This document shows, piece by piece, positions 46,692 to 58,299 of a stretch of DNA of 64,000 bases. The notes under the pieces were generated by a model. It worked only from the letters and a program-made list of their open reading frames with translations. It was not told the DNA's origin and ran no database searches. The stretch covers positions 124,001 to 188,000 of the forward strand of contig JAECUM010096242.1 of assembly GCA_016617855.1 (NCBI GenBank), read 5' to 3'. The DNA is from Megalonaias nervosa (lineage: Eukaryota; Mollusca; Bivalvia; Unionida; Unionidae). The stretch's first letter is position 1. The number at the start of each line of letters is the position of its first letter. The translations under genes were made by a program, and so were the position numbers.

Positions 46692-47650
46692 TGTGAGTTT
46701 ACGCTCTTAAAATAAGAAACAGAAAAGAGTGAAAAGCAACAAACTTTGTAAAATTCAATGAATAATTTATTTCTCTAGATTACAAAATAAAAATATAATA
46801 AAAAGGAACTTTATTACGAATTAAATCCCAAATAATCCTAGAATTACAGATTCAAGTCCTAATAATTTAAAGTCCTGATTAAAATTCAGTAGAAGTCCAA
46901 ATTAAATCTAAAACTGAAGGTGATGATGTGTCAGTGGTAGCTCATAGTGTTGATGTGCCAACAGTCTTTTGTTACATCACTGTAAAGTAATTCCAGGTTT
47001 GAATTCACTATAAATTCCAGTGAATGTCTCTATTCAAGAATTTTAACAAAGCACGTTTGTATTTCCAGAAAAAATAATCACCTGAATTCATTAATTTGAA
47101 GAAATTGGATTCCATCCTGAAATAATTCTGGACACAACATATAATGTGCTAGATCTTAAAGCACAAATGAATTTTCCCTTCAGTGACAAGATTATATTGT
47201 CTTCTGCTTGACCTCAGGTCACAATTAGCATTTTCTACACAAAAAAAAACAAACTGTTACCTAATGGAAAATAACCTTCTAGAATGACCATAATGTTACA
47301 CAATAAAAATGTTAATTATTATTAGAAACCTATTACTAAAATTAAAATATTGAACTTGGACTATGACAGGTACACCAGGTAATTTCCAATAATCTTGACC
47401 TAGACTCAAATAAACATATTTACTTCTATTAATAATGATCCTAATATTAAGCCCCAAAAATATTTAGCTTTGTATTAGTTGTTTGCAGAATAAAATTTAA
47501 AAAATCAATTCAGGTCAGGCAGAAATGAACTCAATTTTGGACAAGGTCAAGTCCAACAAACAATGTTACATTACAATAGCGTGTAATGAAATATAAAAAT
47601 TTAAAAAAACTAACTAAATAACAATCAATGTAAATTAAATATACATAACA
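46692..47650 (-). mobile_element. LTR copy F (about 959 bp), right member of an inverted pair
   Basis: The reverse-strand copy. On plus it starts near TGTGAGTTTACGCTC and ends ATACATAACA (the family start TGTTATGTAT in reverse). It shares 'aagaaacagaaaagagtgaa', 'gacaaggtcaagtccaa' and 'caatgttacattacaatag' with copies A and E. No target duplication is clear. Confidence 0.72.
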
Positions 47651-48640
47651 AAATAACCAGTGATCTGCTACCACACTACATAAAGCCACATATAAGCCTA
47701 TGCTGTTTTCAGTTGCTGATATATAAATGAGTGAAAGAAAATCTTAATCATCAATTTTCTTTGTTACAATGCAATCTCTTTTAGACACACCCTGAAGTGA
47801 TGGATATATTTTCTCTGGGAAAGACATGATGCTTAATATGTATGTGAAAGAAAGAAACAGAACGAACACACTTTGGCTAGATATGAGAGGTTTCTTATTT
47901 TGATCTACAGAAGAAAGTGGAAAATCTCTATAAATTATCAGAAAATGAATACAAAAGCCTGAAATCTGACACAGAAATGGACATGATATTATGCACTTTC
48001 TCACTGGAGTATTCACAGAAACATGAAAGTGTGCACATCACTGAAATTTTGACAGGATCAGACAAATGTTATCACGGTGGTCCTGTGGAACAGTGACAAA
48101 ATCCTTATATTAAGTTGTGTGGGAGATTAAACTGTTTTCTGCAATCAACCAATCTACCAAAGACAACAACTAAATGAACCATGCATATTGATCTGATTGC
48201 TTGAGGACTGATGGTACTAATTTTACACCAAGTAGGAACAAGACTGGAAATGGGTGAACATATAAATTTAGAATTGGATGGCCAAAACTGGATGATAATT
48301 AAAAGTTAAATTTTAGTTTTGAAAAAAAATCTTGTTAGAGATTATCCTATATGTAACTGAAAAAATAGAGAAAATGTTTTTTAGATGAAATTCAGTCTGT
48401 TTACAGACTTTACTTCTGAACACTCTTTACTGATATTAGCACCCACCTGATTATTTATGTATACAACTGAAAACACATATTTCAAACAAAACTGCAGTGG
48501 AACATATGGTTTTCTCCACACAGAAGCTTGCATCAAGGATGGCTCTGTACTGAGAAATAGAGTTATTGAATTTTTTATATATTGCGTTTCCATAGGTTTA
48601 CTAAAGGAGATGAACTAATATGGTGACTCATTAAGTATGT

Positions 48641-48702
<62 letters not shown>

Positions 48703-49729
48703 CATACATATATATACACTCACACAACTGAGGAGCAGAATAGCTTTCATTGTGTAGCTAGGCATATGCACAGGTGAAACGTGAATTAGAGCTTTCTTTA
48801 TAAATTTCTAGGATACCCCTTCTCCCAGCCCCATGATAATGGATACATCTGATAATCACTAACCTTGCTTTGTTGGCAGAGGGTCTGGCTCTCAATCCTA
48901 TTAGCCATATGGGTTTGTGAGTTGAAGGGTCAAATCTGGTTAGCCATGTCAGATACCCTTATATACATTTTTTTAATTAGAATCTGCATTAAAATTACAT
49001 TGATATTTCAACATAGAGACTAACAGGTTTCTAAAAAAAAAAAAAAAGAAACTGGTCCTTTTGGCCACAAGTCAGTTTGTCTCCAGATGTTTTGCCTCAT
49101 ATATGTACATAGAACTGATATGTCCAAGCTTTCTCTGACCTTTCCCACTGCATGTTAGATGATTTGAAATTTATATTTGGGTGTATAAATGTAGAAATAT
49201 TTAATACAGGGCAGGGAATGTCAGAAGAAGCTTAAACTAAAGTAGGTATAGTTCTTTACTGCATACATGACAGTTACAAATAACAACGATTTAACCTTAA
49301 TGCTTGGTCTTAAATAAAGTTGTTAGAGATTATGTTAAACATAAACCTATCACTGTATCCATAATTGACCAAATATAGCTTCAATATCAAATCACAAAAC
49401 TATATTAAATGATAAAGAGTGTAGAAAAATGGTAACTTATGCTACTGATTTGAAATAAAAATCTCGAACATAAGAATTTGGCGGTGAAAACTACGGATGA
49501 AATGAACTGTTGTGCAATCATGATTGTGAATGAAATGATCCTCTTTCATTAAAAGCTTACAGTCTTAAATGAAGAAAGATGGAACAAAATAAAACCAACG
49601 CAGTCACTTATAGATAGTTCCTGATCGAAATGCCAGTGGGCATTTACAACTTCTGGTCAAGTGCTTGACAACAACAGGAATAACAAACTTCATAGAATTT
49701 ATCTACATTTATTTAGTTTCTTCTGACAG
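47651..49729. other. No gene recognised; microsatellite at 48639-48695
   Basis: AT-rich. A compound (TG)n(TA)n run lies at 48639-48695, and an A-run at 49032. Minus-strand frames at 47744-48016 and 48381-48593 have no family similarity. The last 20 bases form the acceptor of the exon at 49730. Confidence 0.45.
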
Positions 49730-49946
49730 TTTAATCATGTAAATATATGGTCTGTTGTTGGCTGCCATAATCGATCAGATCATGATAAGAAATCATTTTA
49801 TTCCATCCTGTCTGTGATAAAAAATCAAGGAGAAAAGACTCGACAGTTGAGTGAAGTATGCCAAACCCTCTGGATAGCTCGTCTCAACAGGTCCAATTTT
49901 GTGCACACCAAGCATTCTAAAATATGTTCGGATAATTTTATATCTG
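49730..49946 (+). CDS. Open exon resembling a THAP zinc finger, zinc ligands altered
   Basis: A strong acceptor (tttagtttcttctgacag) precedes 217 bases open in one frame, closed by a consensus donor TCTG|gtaagt. The translation runs 'NIWSVVGCHNRSDHDKKSFY' and ends 'HTKHSKICSDNFISG', with 'WIARLNRSNF' between. This is the layout of a THAP DNA-binding domain: C-x4-C near the start, a central W, then C-x2-H and 'F'. Here the first cysteine is W and the final histidine is N, so the C2CH zinc site could not form as usual. THAP domains occur in host regulators and in P-element-type transposases. The lack of stops argues against long decay, the lost ligands argue for it. No other exon of the gene is recognised. 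Confidence 0.45.
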
Positions 49947-51920
49947 GTAAGTTTACAATCCTCTTTTCCATTTTACTTTACATCAGTGTAGTCCGTTTTA
50001 ATGTACATCAGTATAAACAATGTTGCAAATGTGACAAGGTGATGTATACATGCATATGTACTGTTGTTTTGGTGCATGTACATATATCATGAATGTACTA
50101 ATTATCAGGGGCAATATTGACATATTTCGGATGGCTGTCACTTATTTTTGAAGCTAGAAAGTTGAGGGGCTTTTTGAAGTAATTATAGATACAACGTGTA
50201 TATGTTGCATCTAACTGCATGGACAATGTAAAAGATCTTCATTGTGTCTGTTCACTCATGATCTACAGCAATTCATCATGTCTTATCACATTTCGCAAGG
50301 AATAACAAATGGGAAACCATTCAGAGATGAAGACAGAAGTTGAAGGAAGGGAGCCGGGTTGGTACTTGCGTGCTGTTTGAACATGTCCTGTTTCTACTTC
50401 AGGGAGAGTATATGTAATGGCACTACAGTTCTGTTTTCGTAATACTAAGTAATATTACATGTCATCTTTTTATTTATGTTGCCCAAAACAATTACACTTA
50501 GGTTTGATTATTCCCTAATATCCTTTCATGTAAGCCTTCTGTGCTTTACGATGAAACAAAACACCGAATGGTTATCATTACCCCATCCCGTTCTTAAAAC
50601 GGCAGATGTACATAAGACTGTCTCTACGGCCATATTTATCTACCGCCATCAACAAGAGACACGCTGTGTATACGCAATATGCATAGGTTACCTTCCAGTC
50701 ATAGAGACAATTTAGTATTTGCTCAGAACGTCCAAAATTCAACTTGTTTGATTCACTCTTCCACAGACAAATTTCTGGTCTAGTCTGGCAATGACATCAT
50801 TTCCTGTGTCCAAATTAGGTCAAAAAATGTATCGATGGTACGTCATGAATCAGCTTTGAGAATCTCATCAAAGATCGTAACCGTTTTCAGCTCACAATGA
50901 TCTGTATTGTAGCATTACGAAACCTAGCTTTGTATCAAACAAATGGTTAATACGTATATACAAAATATCCATATAATGATTCATATATGAAAAGAGATAA
51001 ATTCGATTAAAACATGAGAACGCAACAGTGATCTCCCTTGCACTTCAGATAGCAAGGGGTAATGGTGGCAGCTAACTTTGGCTTTCGTAAAATAAAGCTA
51101 AACACAATTTCAGTTTAACAATACTTAGTTCCTGTCGTTCAGTTCATAATTTTATGTGCCAAAAAGAAACATGTTAGCAATCTCTAAGACGACAAAGAAA
51201 GAAAAGATGCTCGAATCCTGAAATTTGAAAAGAAGCTTGCTACTTGTATTGGTTGAGGGTCTTGAGGCCCAGGTGGCCCCAGTTAGGGCTTATGATTATC
51301 CAGGGGACAAATCCCCCGGTATGTTATTCAATTTACCCCATCTTTACAGCTACCCAGATCGTGCCGCAAGATGTTCTGTCCTGTGTAGAGCATTATTTTC
51401 TGTTGAAGATTTATCTAACCAATACTGTCAAATCTTCATGAAAAAATTATCACTGTTGTCATATAAAAAGTGTGTTACCTTGGCGGAACGTGAAATATGG
51501 AGTGGCTTTTTGTGAAATTTTGTTTTATTGTGATCGTCACGAAAAATATCGCTATCCTAACAAATAGTTTTATTTTTATTCTTACATATTATAAGAATGG
51601 TGCAATAGTTTTTTCATAAAAACAAAACAAAATGTGCACCAAAGGGCAAGAGCACTTTCTTTATGAAAAAGTTACATTATTCATCAAGATTACACATTTG
51701 TAAACAAAATGAAATAATAAACATTTCAGGTGCCAAATTGTCATCGACATGTGCCATTGTTTATTGTCTTGTTTGTTTTTTTGGGGGGTGGGTGGTTTAT
51801 AAAGTTGTATTCTGCATGAAGATGCTTTCTTTTCACAAAAAGTACCTTTTTCTTGAAATTATTAATATATTTTTCTTCGAATGTTTAATCATCGAATTTT
51901 TGAGAAGAAAATTACATGTT

Positions 51921-51921
<1 letters not shown>
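49947..51921. other. No gene recognised
   Basis: Frames at 50476-50715 and 51225-51515 are open on plus without family similarity. CpG is somewhat commoner between 50300 and 51350 than elsewhere. If 49730-49946 belongs to a gene, this would be its intron. Confidence 0.4.

Positions 51922-51982
<61 letters not shown>
51922..51982. repeat. (AT)n microsatellite, about 60 bases
   Basis: Pure AT run. Confidence 0.95.
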
Positions 51983-51986
<4 letters not shown>

Positions 51987-52234
51987 ATTTAATGAAGAAT
52001 GATATTTTCTATACGAAAACACGCCTTCACGTGTTCATGCAATCATTTCAGGAAAATTTTGTCATTATCAGTTTTTGTTTCTTCTCGGAGAAGTTTAATC
52101 ACAAATCAGTAGTAGGTAAATATCGGTTCCGAACACAGGTTTATAATGAAATTTTTTACTATGGTTATTTTGCCAATTGATTAGCTCCTCCTCAGGCTTT
52201 TGGTCGGTTTCGAGCTCACTACGATGTAAAAAGC

Positions 52235-52564
52235 ATAGGGGTATTGTGTAGAAGGAGATGAAATCTCACAAAAAAAGACTATCCATTACACCACAAAAAT
52301 ACTATCCATCACACCACTATATCATTCAACATCATATTCTAATCAACATCCCATACACACACTATCACAAGCGGCCTGTTTTAGTTTAGAGTGTAAGAGA
52401 AGAAGATGAAATCCCATGAAAGTTCTCTCACGTACCTCATATACCATCCAACATCCCATTATGCACTCTATCCAAAACGCCATGGGTTAGCTTAGAATGT
52501 AAGAAAAGGAGAAGAAATCTCAAAAACATAATATCCAAAATATCACCTATACCATCCCATACCC

Positions 52565-52614
<50 letters not shown>

Positions 52615-52695
52615 CACACACCTTGTGTTAGCTTAGAGTAAAAGAGAAGGAGATAAAAGCAAACAAAACATACTCACACACCTTATATACCATCT
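52235..52695. repeat. Degenerate ~115-155-bp tandem repeat with a (CA)n run
   Basis: Three units share 'ttag(c/t)ttagagtgtaagaga', 'agaagatgaaatc' and 'taccatccaacatcccat'. The third contains a (CA)22 run at 52568-52611. The array stops where LINE copy 1 begins. Confidence 0.6.
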
Positions 52696-52699
52696 AACA

Positions 52700-54008
52700 T
52701 CACATAAAATAGAGTATCATCCTGTACTTCCGGTCCGTAAATTCGATTATGGTCACGAATGATATTGGTGGATCTTCGTTCAGTGGGGAAGAGGTGAGTG
52801 GAGTCAGCATTGGGGACGACAATGGGGGTTGTGGCTGGTATTGTCGCATGAAAACAAAGGGTGAGCAATATTTTCTTTCACAATTGGACTGGTATGAAAA
52901 TGACATAGGAATGTATGAAATCGACTATTTTGCTACAATTGTTGTGGTACTGTCACTAGTATTGGTAATGTCACTACTTACATTGCTTGTGTTAGAGCAT
53001 TTGGCCATTTTCTGAAGAACGTTATTGGTTTTCCGAATATTCTTATTTATTGGTGTCATCTTGATTTTTCGTGCCCCTGTCTGTTGAGACATTCCTCGTG
53101 TAGCTTATAGGCACAATTATCAATTGTAGCTGAAAGTTCTGCTAATAAATTATTATCTTATTCTTACTGCAGTTAATTAATTGAATATTATTGTGGTTGT
53201 TAAAATGAGCCGTACACACGCGGCAGCAAATCTTACAGTGGTTGACACGGACTTATTAATTGCAAGGATTCCGCCCAGGTAAATGTCAGTATGGTTCATT
53301 ACCGTCTCAATATGCCCAACTGAATTAAGTGAGCTAATTTGATTTAGATTTGGCATCAGTTTCTGATAACATTGAAAGAACAACGCTTGTGGTCAGACGT
53401 GACCAAAGCTGGGAAATTTCTGAGTAAATCTAATATATGACAATTAATACTTAGTTGTACAATATTGTAGAATAATAACTAAATAATACTAGAGCGTAAA
53501 TTGATGTATTAAATGTAAAATCTAATTATGGGGAAAATTGTTTAGTGAAGATAGGCATAGTTTTTAACAGAATATTAATATGCGATGGTTTGCCAAAAAT
53601 ATATTTTCCTACCTTAGTCTAAAATAATTCCTCCCCCGTTACGAATAGTGTTAATGAATTGTAGTGTCAATTGTATAATGGAGTTCTGCTAGGTGGGCTC
53701 CTCGTCCTCGTCTGCAGGTCGTACAGCTTGGCGGACTGTTGGACAGGCTGCTAGGGCTCTTCGGCTGGTCGAACAGCTTGGCGGTTTGCCAGGTCACGTC
53801 TGCAGGACGGAACTGCTTGGCAGGCTGCGTTATCTTCTCTGGATACTGGGTACAGGATGTGGTTATAGTGCAATACAATGGATACAAAATGTTTGCCTTC
53901 TGAGTGCTCAATTATGCTACAACTTTTGGCGGTCAATGTTGAAGTACGTCTGCTCCCTCGGAGTGGAAGGAATCGAATGGAATGGAACGGAATGGTCAGA
54001 CAGACGAT
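52700..54008 (-). mobile_element. LINE copy 1: 5' UTR and ORF1 start, 3' part missing
   Basis: The 5' end is at about 54008 and reads (minus) TCGTCTGTCTGACCAT, as in copy 2. The GC-rich 5' UTR (53690-54008) shares 'cctcgtctgcaggtcgt' and 'cacgtctgcaggacg' with copy 2 at 62130-62440. An ATG near 53090 opens 'MSQQTGARKIKMTPINKNIR', then 'KTNNVLQKM', aligning with copy 2 ORF1 ('MSHQIRNKIKMTTVRHDIR', then 'KTNTVLNMM'). Further pieces continue to about 52700, and nothing of ORF2 follows. About 300 bases between the UTR and the ATG (53107-53440) have no counterpart in copy 2. Keeping the 5' end but losing the 3' end is the reverse of normal LINE truncation. Confidence 0.66.
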
Positions 54009-54414
54009 GACGATGAAATTGAATTAAAAAGTCGTTATCTCCCATCGGGCATGTACGACTGGTTAATACCCTCATTGTGGGTTTGTTAATTGACCGTGGT
54101 GGGTAGTACGGAGCCTCACCCCTTCAACTCTTTAATGTGTGCATGGCACACTAATTGATTTAAATGTCCAGGCGTGGCATGAGAAAGGGATGGAGACAAC
54201 AATGGAGCCGCTCGTTAACATCCCGGATTGTTTTTGACCCTTTTTCCGAAAGTAAATGAGTCGTCTTGATTACTATTGATTAATGTTGACTGTGCTATTT
54301 ATGATTGATTATTGATGAAGTGGGCAAGACAGCATATTGTATATTTTGTGGGATTTTTTTAAATTAACAACGTTCGATAGTTTTGGGTTCTATTTAATTG
54401 TGATAAATTACATT

Positions 54415-54660
54415 CCGCCTTGTGCGGCGGGCCTGATGACTTGGGTATTAGTCACCTTATAGATATAATTTGAGGCCTTAAGACCTATATCTAATTTGGG
54501 TGCCGCATTGTTCAGCGGGGCCTGATGGTCATGGGGTAATTAGACCACCTTATAATTCTAATTTTGGGTCCTCAATAGCTAAACCTATTTGAGTCTATTC
54601 AATCATGGCTACTTTGTGCGGCTGGACCTGATGGCTGGGGTTATAGCCACCTTATATATT
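54415..54660. repeat. Tandem repeats in the LINE 3' UTR, about 90-100 bp, three units
   Basis: 'ttgtgcggcgggcctgatga' recurs in diverged form at about 54507 and 54610, each time followed by 'ggtattagtcaccttata'-like sequence. They lie in the 3' UTR of LINE copy 2. Confidence 0.65.
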
Positions 54661-55515
54661 TTCTAGTAATTCCGGGACAGATGGAAGATATCTATATATA
54701 ATATGTATTGAGTCACTTCACAGTGCTGAATAGAGAGGGATAGATGAAAGAGAATGTTGTAATATTTGGAGATATAGTTGTATGATATGTAAAATGTTGA
54801 CCTGACTTTATTGTCATTGCTATATTCCGGTATTCATCTATTGTAAATATGGGTTCAGATAAACAACTTGTGATTTGATTGCATTCCACGTGTTCTTTAT
54901 ACTAATTTTTAACAATAGTGTCTTTCAGGAATAATTGTTTCTATGTGCATTGCCTTTAATGGGCATTGTTTAGTGGGTTTTAACAGCTGACATGTGTCAG
55001 ACGTATGATTCAGTGTACTAAGCTAAATGTTCAACTTGTTAAGTAAAGGTATATTAACTAATGATTAATATCTGGTCAGTTAAGGGTCTTCTCACGTTAT
55101 TGCATTGCATATGTTGGGTTTTAGTGATTTGAATTTCGATACTATTTATTTACTCTATGCATTGCCTATACTGCAGATTGTTCAGTGGGTTTTTACAGAC
55201 GTACAAAAGGCAGGGAGCTCCATTCCAGCAGATGCTAGTTCTGAGTCCGTGCACAGGCGAATCCAGGTCCTATGCGACCTGAAATCTAGCGTCCTTCACC
55301 TGCCGGAGTGTTCCCCCTACGCTTCTCATAAGGACCGACAACAATGATGTTTAGTGGACAGTGATTGGTATTAAGGTACTCTGGACTTGAAATGTTATGC
55401 GTGGGAGTCTTTGATAGGGTTTGGAAGATATCAAAATGAAATATGGAAACGAAAGGAAAAGGGGGGATAATTTGGTTGATCATGTTGATCTAACAACTGT
55501 ACCTACTAATCAGGG

Positions 55516-55812
55516 TTATATGTTTCGTTGCTCACCTCTTTCTTTCAGGAAGAACACTATATCATTGTTGGTGTTACTGTGCTCCAAAACTTCCGTGTAG
55601 GTTGTTGGAGATCCTAAAGAGTTTTGCTTGGTCCTAAAGATTTCCCGTTGTGCTTGGTATTTTCTGCACACGTTAAATACATAATTTTGATTCTCAGGAG
55701 TTGGACGATGAGGGTAATTCAAGCCCCAAGCCCTGTTGTTTGGAAGGTATATTCCAAAACTGCTCGCTAATAGTTTTTCCGATCTTGATTCTGTTGATGC
55801 TTTTCTGGTCAT
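55516..55812 (-). pseudogene. LINE copy 2 ORF2, C-terminal region
   Basis: A 98-codon frame reads 'NNRAWGLNYPHRPTPENQNY' then 'VFNVCRKYQAQREIF' and 'EVLEHSNTNNDIVFFLKER'. It corresponds to the end of I-type LINE ORF2 after the RNase H, where a cysteine-histidine motif ('C..C...E...H....C..Y...R') is usual. Only one of those cysteines is kept here. The stop at 55516 is the probable end of ORF2. Confidence 0.55.
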
Positions 55813-55979
55813 GTTTGTTAGCCAGTATGGGAGCCTTTGTGTTTCTGCGTATTTTCTTTTGAATAGAGTACATTATGCGTCTGTTTTTACTCCTATCCCA
55901 AGCCTGCTGCCATTTTCCTATAATTTTCTTACTGATAATAGATTTTTTTCGCGCTGTAATGAAGTGGGATTATGTTCAA

Positions 55980-56420
55980 CTTTTGGAGCTTATTTGTGGC
56001 TGCTAGATCCGCTTTGTCGTTTCCTGGGATGTCAATGTGAGATTTTACCCACATAAATTCGATTGTCTTATTATTGTTTTCCATGGTTCTAAGTAGCAGG
56101 TTGGTCTCTTTTATAAAGTTATTCCGGCTGGTAGAGTTGCCGGTTTCCGGTGATCTTAATATGTTGAGTGAATCACTGATGATTATTGCTTTGCAGATGC
56201 TGGTGGACTGAACCCATTTAAGGGCTTCAGTTATGGCCCAAAACTTTGCTGTGTATATAGAATAGTTGTCTGAAAGTCTGGCTCCAAGCTCTATGTTTTC
56301 TTCCGGTATTACTGTCGCAGCTGCCGTTCTCTCGGGATCGTTGGATTTTAATTCGTCAGTATAAATTTTGATGTAACCTTTGTATAACTTGTCAGTGGCA
56401 GAAAGTAATTTTGCTCTTAT
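55980..56420 (-). pseudogene. LINE copy 2 RNase H domain, acidic residues kept
   Basis: Read on minus from about 56375, a continuous frame begins 'IKIYTDELKSNDPERTAAAT' (first D). It goes on 'YTAKFWAITEALKWV' (E), 'AIIISDSLNIL' (second D), and ends 'MWVKSHIDIPGNDKADLAA' (last D; 'GNE.AD' is usual). All four acidic positions of the RNase H fold are present and the frame is open. The domain removes RNA template during reverse transcription in I-type LINEs. Its survival within an otherwise broken ORF2 is notable. Confidence 0.72.
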
Positions 56421-56619
56421 TTATAATGGTTGTTCATGCTTAGATCCAAGTTTTACTGCTAATAAATTGATTTGTGAGGTGTTGCATGTCCATGGTACGT
56501 GTATTTGATTTGATCTGCCTGTAGATTTTGGATTTCTAGCTTTTTTTGCTAATTCGTGTATCTTTTTCCTCCCGGTGGAGTTGGTACTAACCTGCAGCTA
56601 AAAGGAATGTTAGATTTAG

Positions 56620-58290
56620 ATTCTTGCCATAATAGATTTAGTAGGATGTGTATCGTCATGTATCGATATTCTTGCCGCATATCTTAGTAATAATTCTTCC
56701 CTCCTTAGCTGTAGTGGTGGTTCTCCTGTTAGGACCTGTAATTCTTCTTTAGAAGTATTTCTGTGAGCTCCTGTACATATGTGTAAAGTGTTTGATTGAA
56801 TGTTGTCTAGTTTAATCAAAAGATTTGGATTCAGTGAGGCACAGACCTGACATCCAGTCTAGTTTAGACCTAATTAGTGATCTATATAGTGTTATGAGTG
56901 TATCCTGAACCGCTCCCCAATTAAGTCCTTTATTATTTTTAAGGAGATTTAAATCCCGATTACATCTTCGGATTAGTTCTTTGATGTGATAGTTCCAGGT
57001 GAGATGTTCATCAAAATACATACCCAGAAACTTTGCGACTTTCTCAAATCTGATTTGGGTGTTTTGAATGTACAAGGTCGGTTATTCTCTTTTTATCTTG
57101 GTCTTAGATGAAAACATTATTGGCTTTCCTTTTGATAGTTTAAAGCTCCACTTGACGGCCCACCGTCCAATCTGATTTAAACTATGTTGGATTTCGCCGA
57201 TCATTTTGTTGCTGGAAGGGTTACCTGCCTGCCATATGCCGCTGTAGTCGGCAAACTGTGATAAATCTAACTTGGGAAGATGACAACGCTCCAGGTCATT
57301 GATCATGATGTTAAACAGAGTGGGGCTTAATCACTTCCCTGTGGTGTGCCATTTTCTAGTACATGTGTGTCAGAACATTGATCCCCTATTCTTGTCCTGA
57401 TTTGTCGGCCAATTAGGAAATTTGATATCCACTGGTGCATTCGGTCATTAATACCGTAATGGTTTAATTTCGCAATTAGGCCATTTGTCCACAATAGGTC
57501 AAAAGGATTTTCTAGGTCGAGGAAAATCGCAACGATCACATTTCCGTTTAGCATGGGAAGGCTAGTTTTATGCTCGATTCTAGTCGAATTAGGTGATCTA
57601 TAGTGGATCTTTTATTGCGAAAACCACTTTGGTTTTGGAGATGAAATTATTACTTTCCAGATGGTGTTTAAGCCTGTTACTGATCGTCGTTTCCATCACT
57701 TTACAGATGTTACCTGTGAGGGGTATTGGCCTATAGGAATTGATTTATGTAGGGTCTTTACCAGTTTTGGTATTGGATTTACAATTGCTTGTATCGATCC
57801 ATTTGTTAGGGATTTTTTCCGGTTTTCCAGGATGTGTTGATTAAATCTAGCATTGCAATCTCTATATTTTCCGATGGGTTCATGTAGATTTTATATCCTA
57901 AATTATCTTCTCCTGGCGAGGTTGATTTTTTTCTTTTTTTTTACTTTTCAGCGCTGTTCTCCATTCGTGTGTGCTAAAATCCACATTTAGCTGGGGGGTG
58001 TTTGTCTCCCAAATCCGTGATCAGCTGCAGATATTTTTGTTCTACTATATTCCGATGTGTTTGGAATTGGGTCGAATGATTTGAATTACTGCTCATTCCC
58101 ACGAAGTGTTCAACTAGTAAATTGGCTTTCTCCTTGTTTGTAATCGCTCCAGTTATATTAGGCTTTGGTTGAATTGATTACCTTTCATTGCATTTATTTT
58201 GTTCCAAACCTGTTTTGCATTGCTTCGAAATCTAGGGATGAGCAGTAATTATGCCAGGTATTTTCTTTCACTGTGCGAATGATTAGTTTT
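56620..58290 (-). pseudogene. LINE copy 2 reverse transcriptase, broken
   Basis: Minus-strand frames give, in order, 'INSYRPIPLTGNICKVME' (near 57750), 'VIVAIFLDLENPFDLLW' (domain A; 'FLDLEKAFD' is usual), 'LENGTPQG' ('QG.P.GS.LSP'), 'LSPTLFNIMINDL', 'DLSQFADYSGIWQAG' (domain C), 'FEKVAKFLGMYFDEHLTWN' and 'SNTLHICTGAHRNTSKEELQ'. In domain C the second aspartate of FADD is Y, and several stops and shifts separate the blocks. This RT could not work. The thumb-like part ('LRREELLLRYAARI') runs to about 56620. Confidence 0.78.
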
Positions 58291-58299
58291 CTATAGGAA

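Noticed and set aside
51663..52180. Frames with long I-Y runs
   Set aside because: They are translations of the (AT)n microsatellite. The same applies to frames at 20054-20338 and 41755-41976.
52235..52695. Possible CRISPR-like or regulatory array
   Set aside because: The units are degenerate and contiguous without spacers, in a eukaryotic genome. It is a simple tandem repeat with a CA run.
53693..54010. 105-codon plus-strand frame rich in G, R and L
   Set aside because: It is the antisense of the GC-rich LINE 5' UTR. The UTR of copy 2 gives a different frame.
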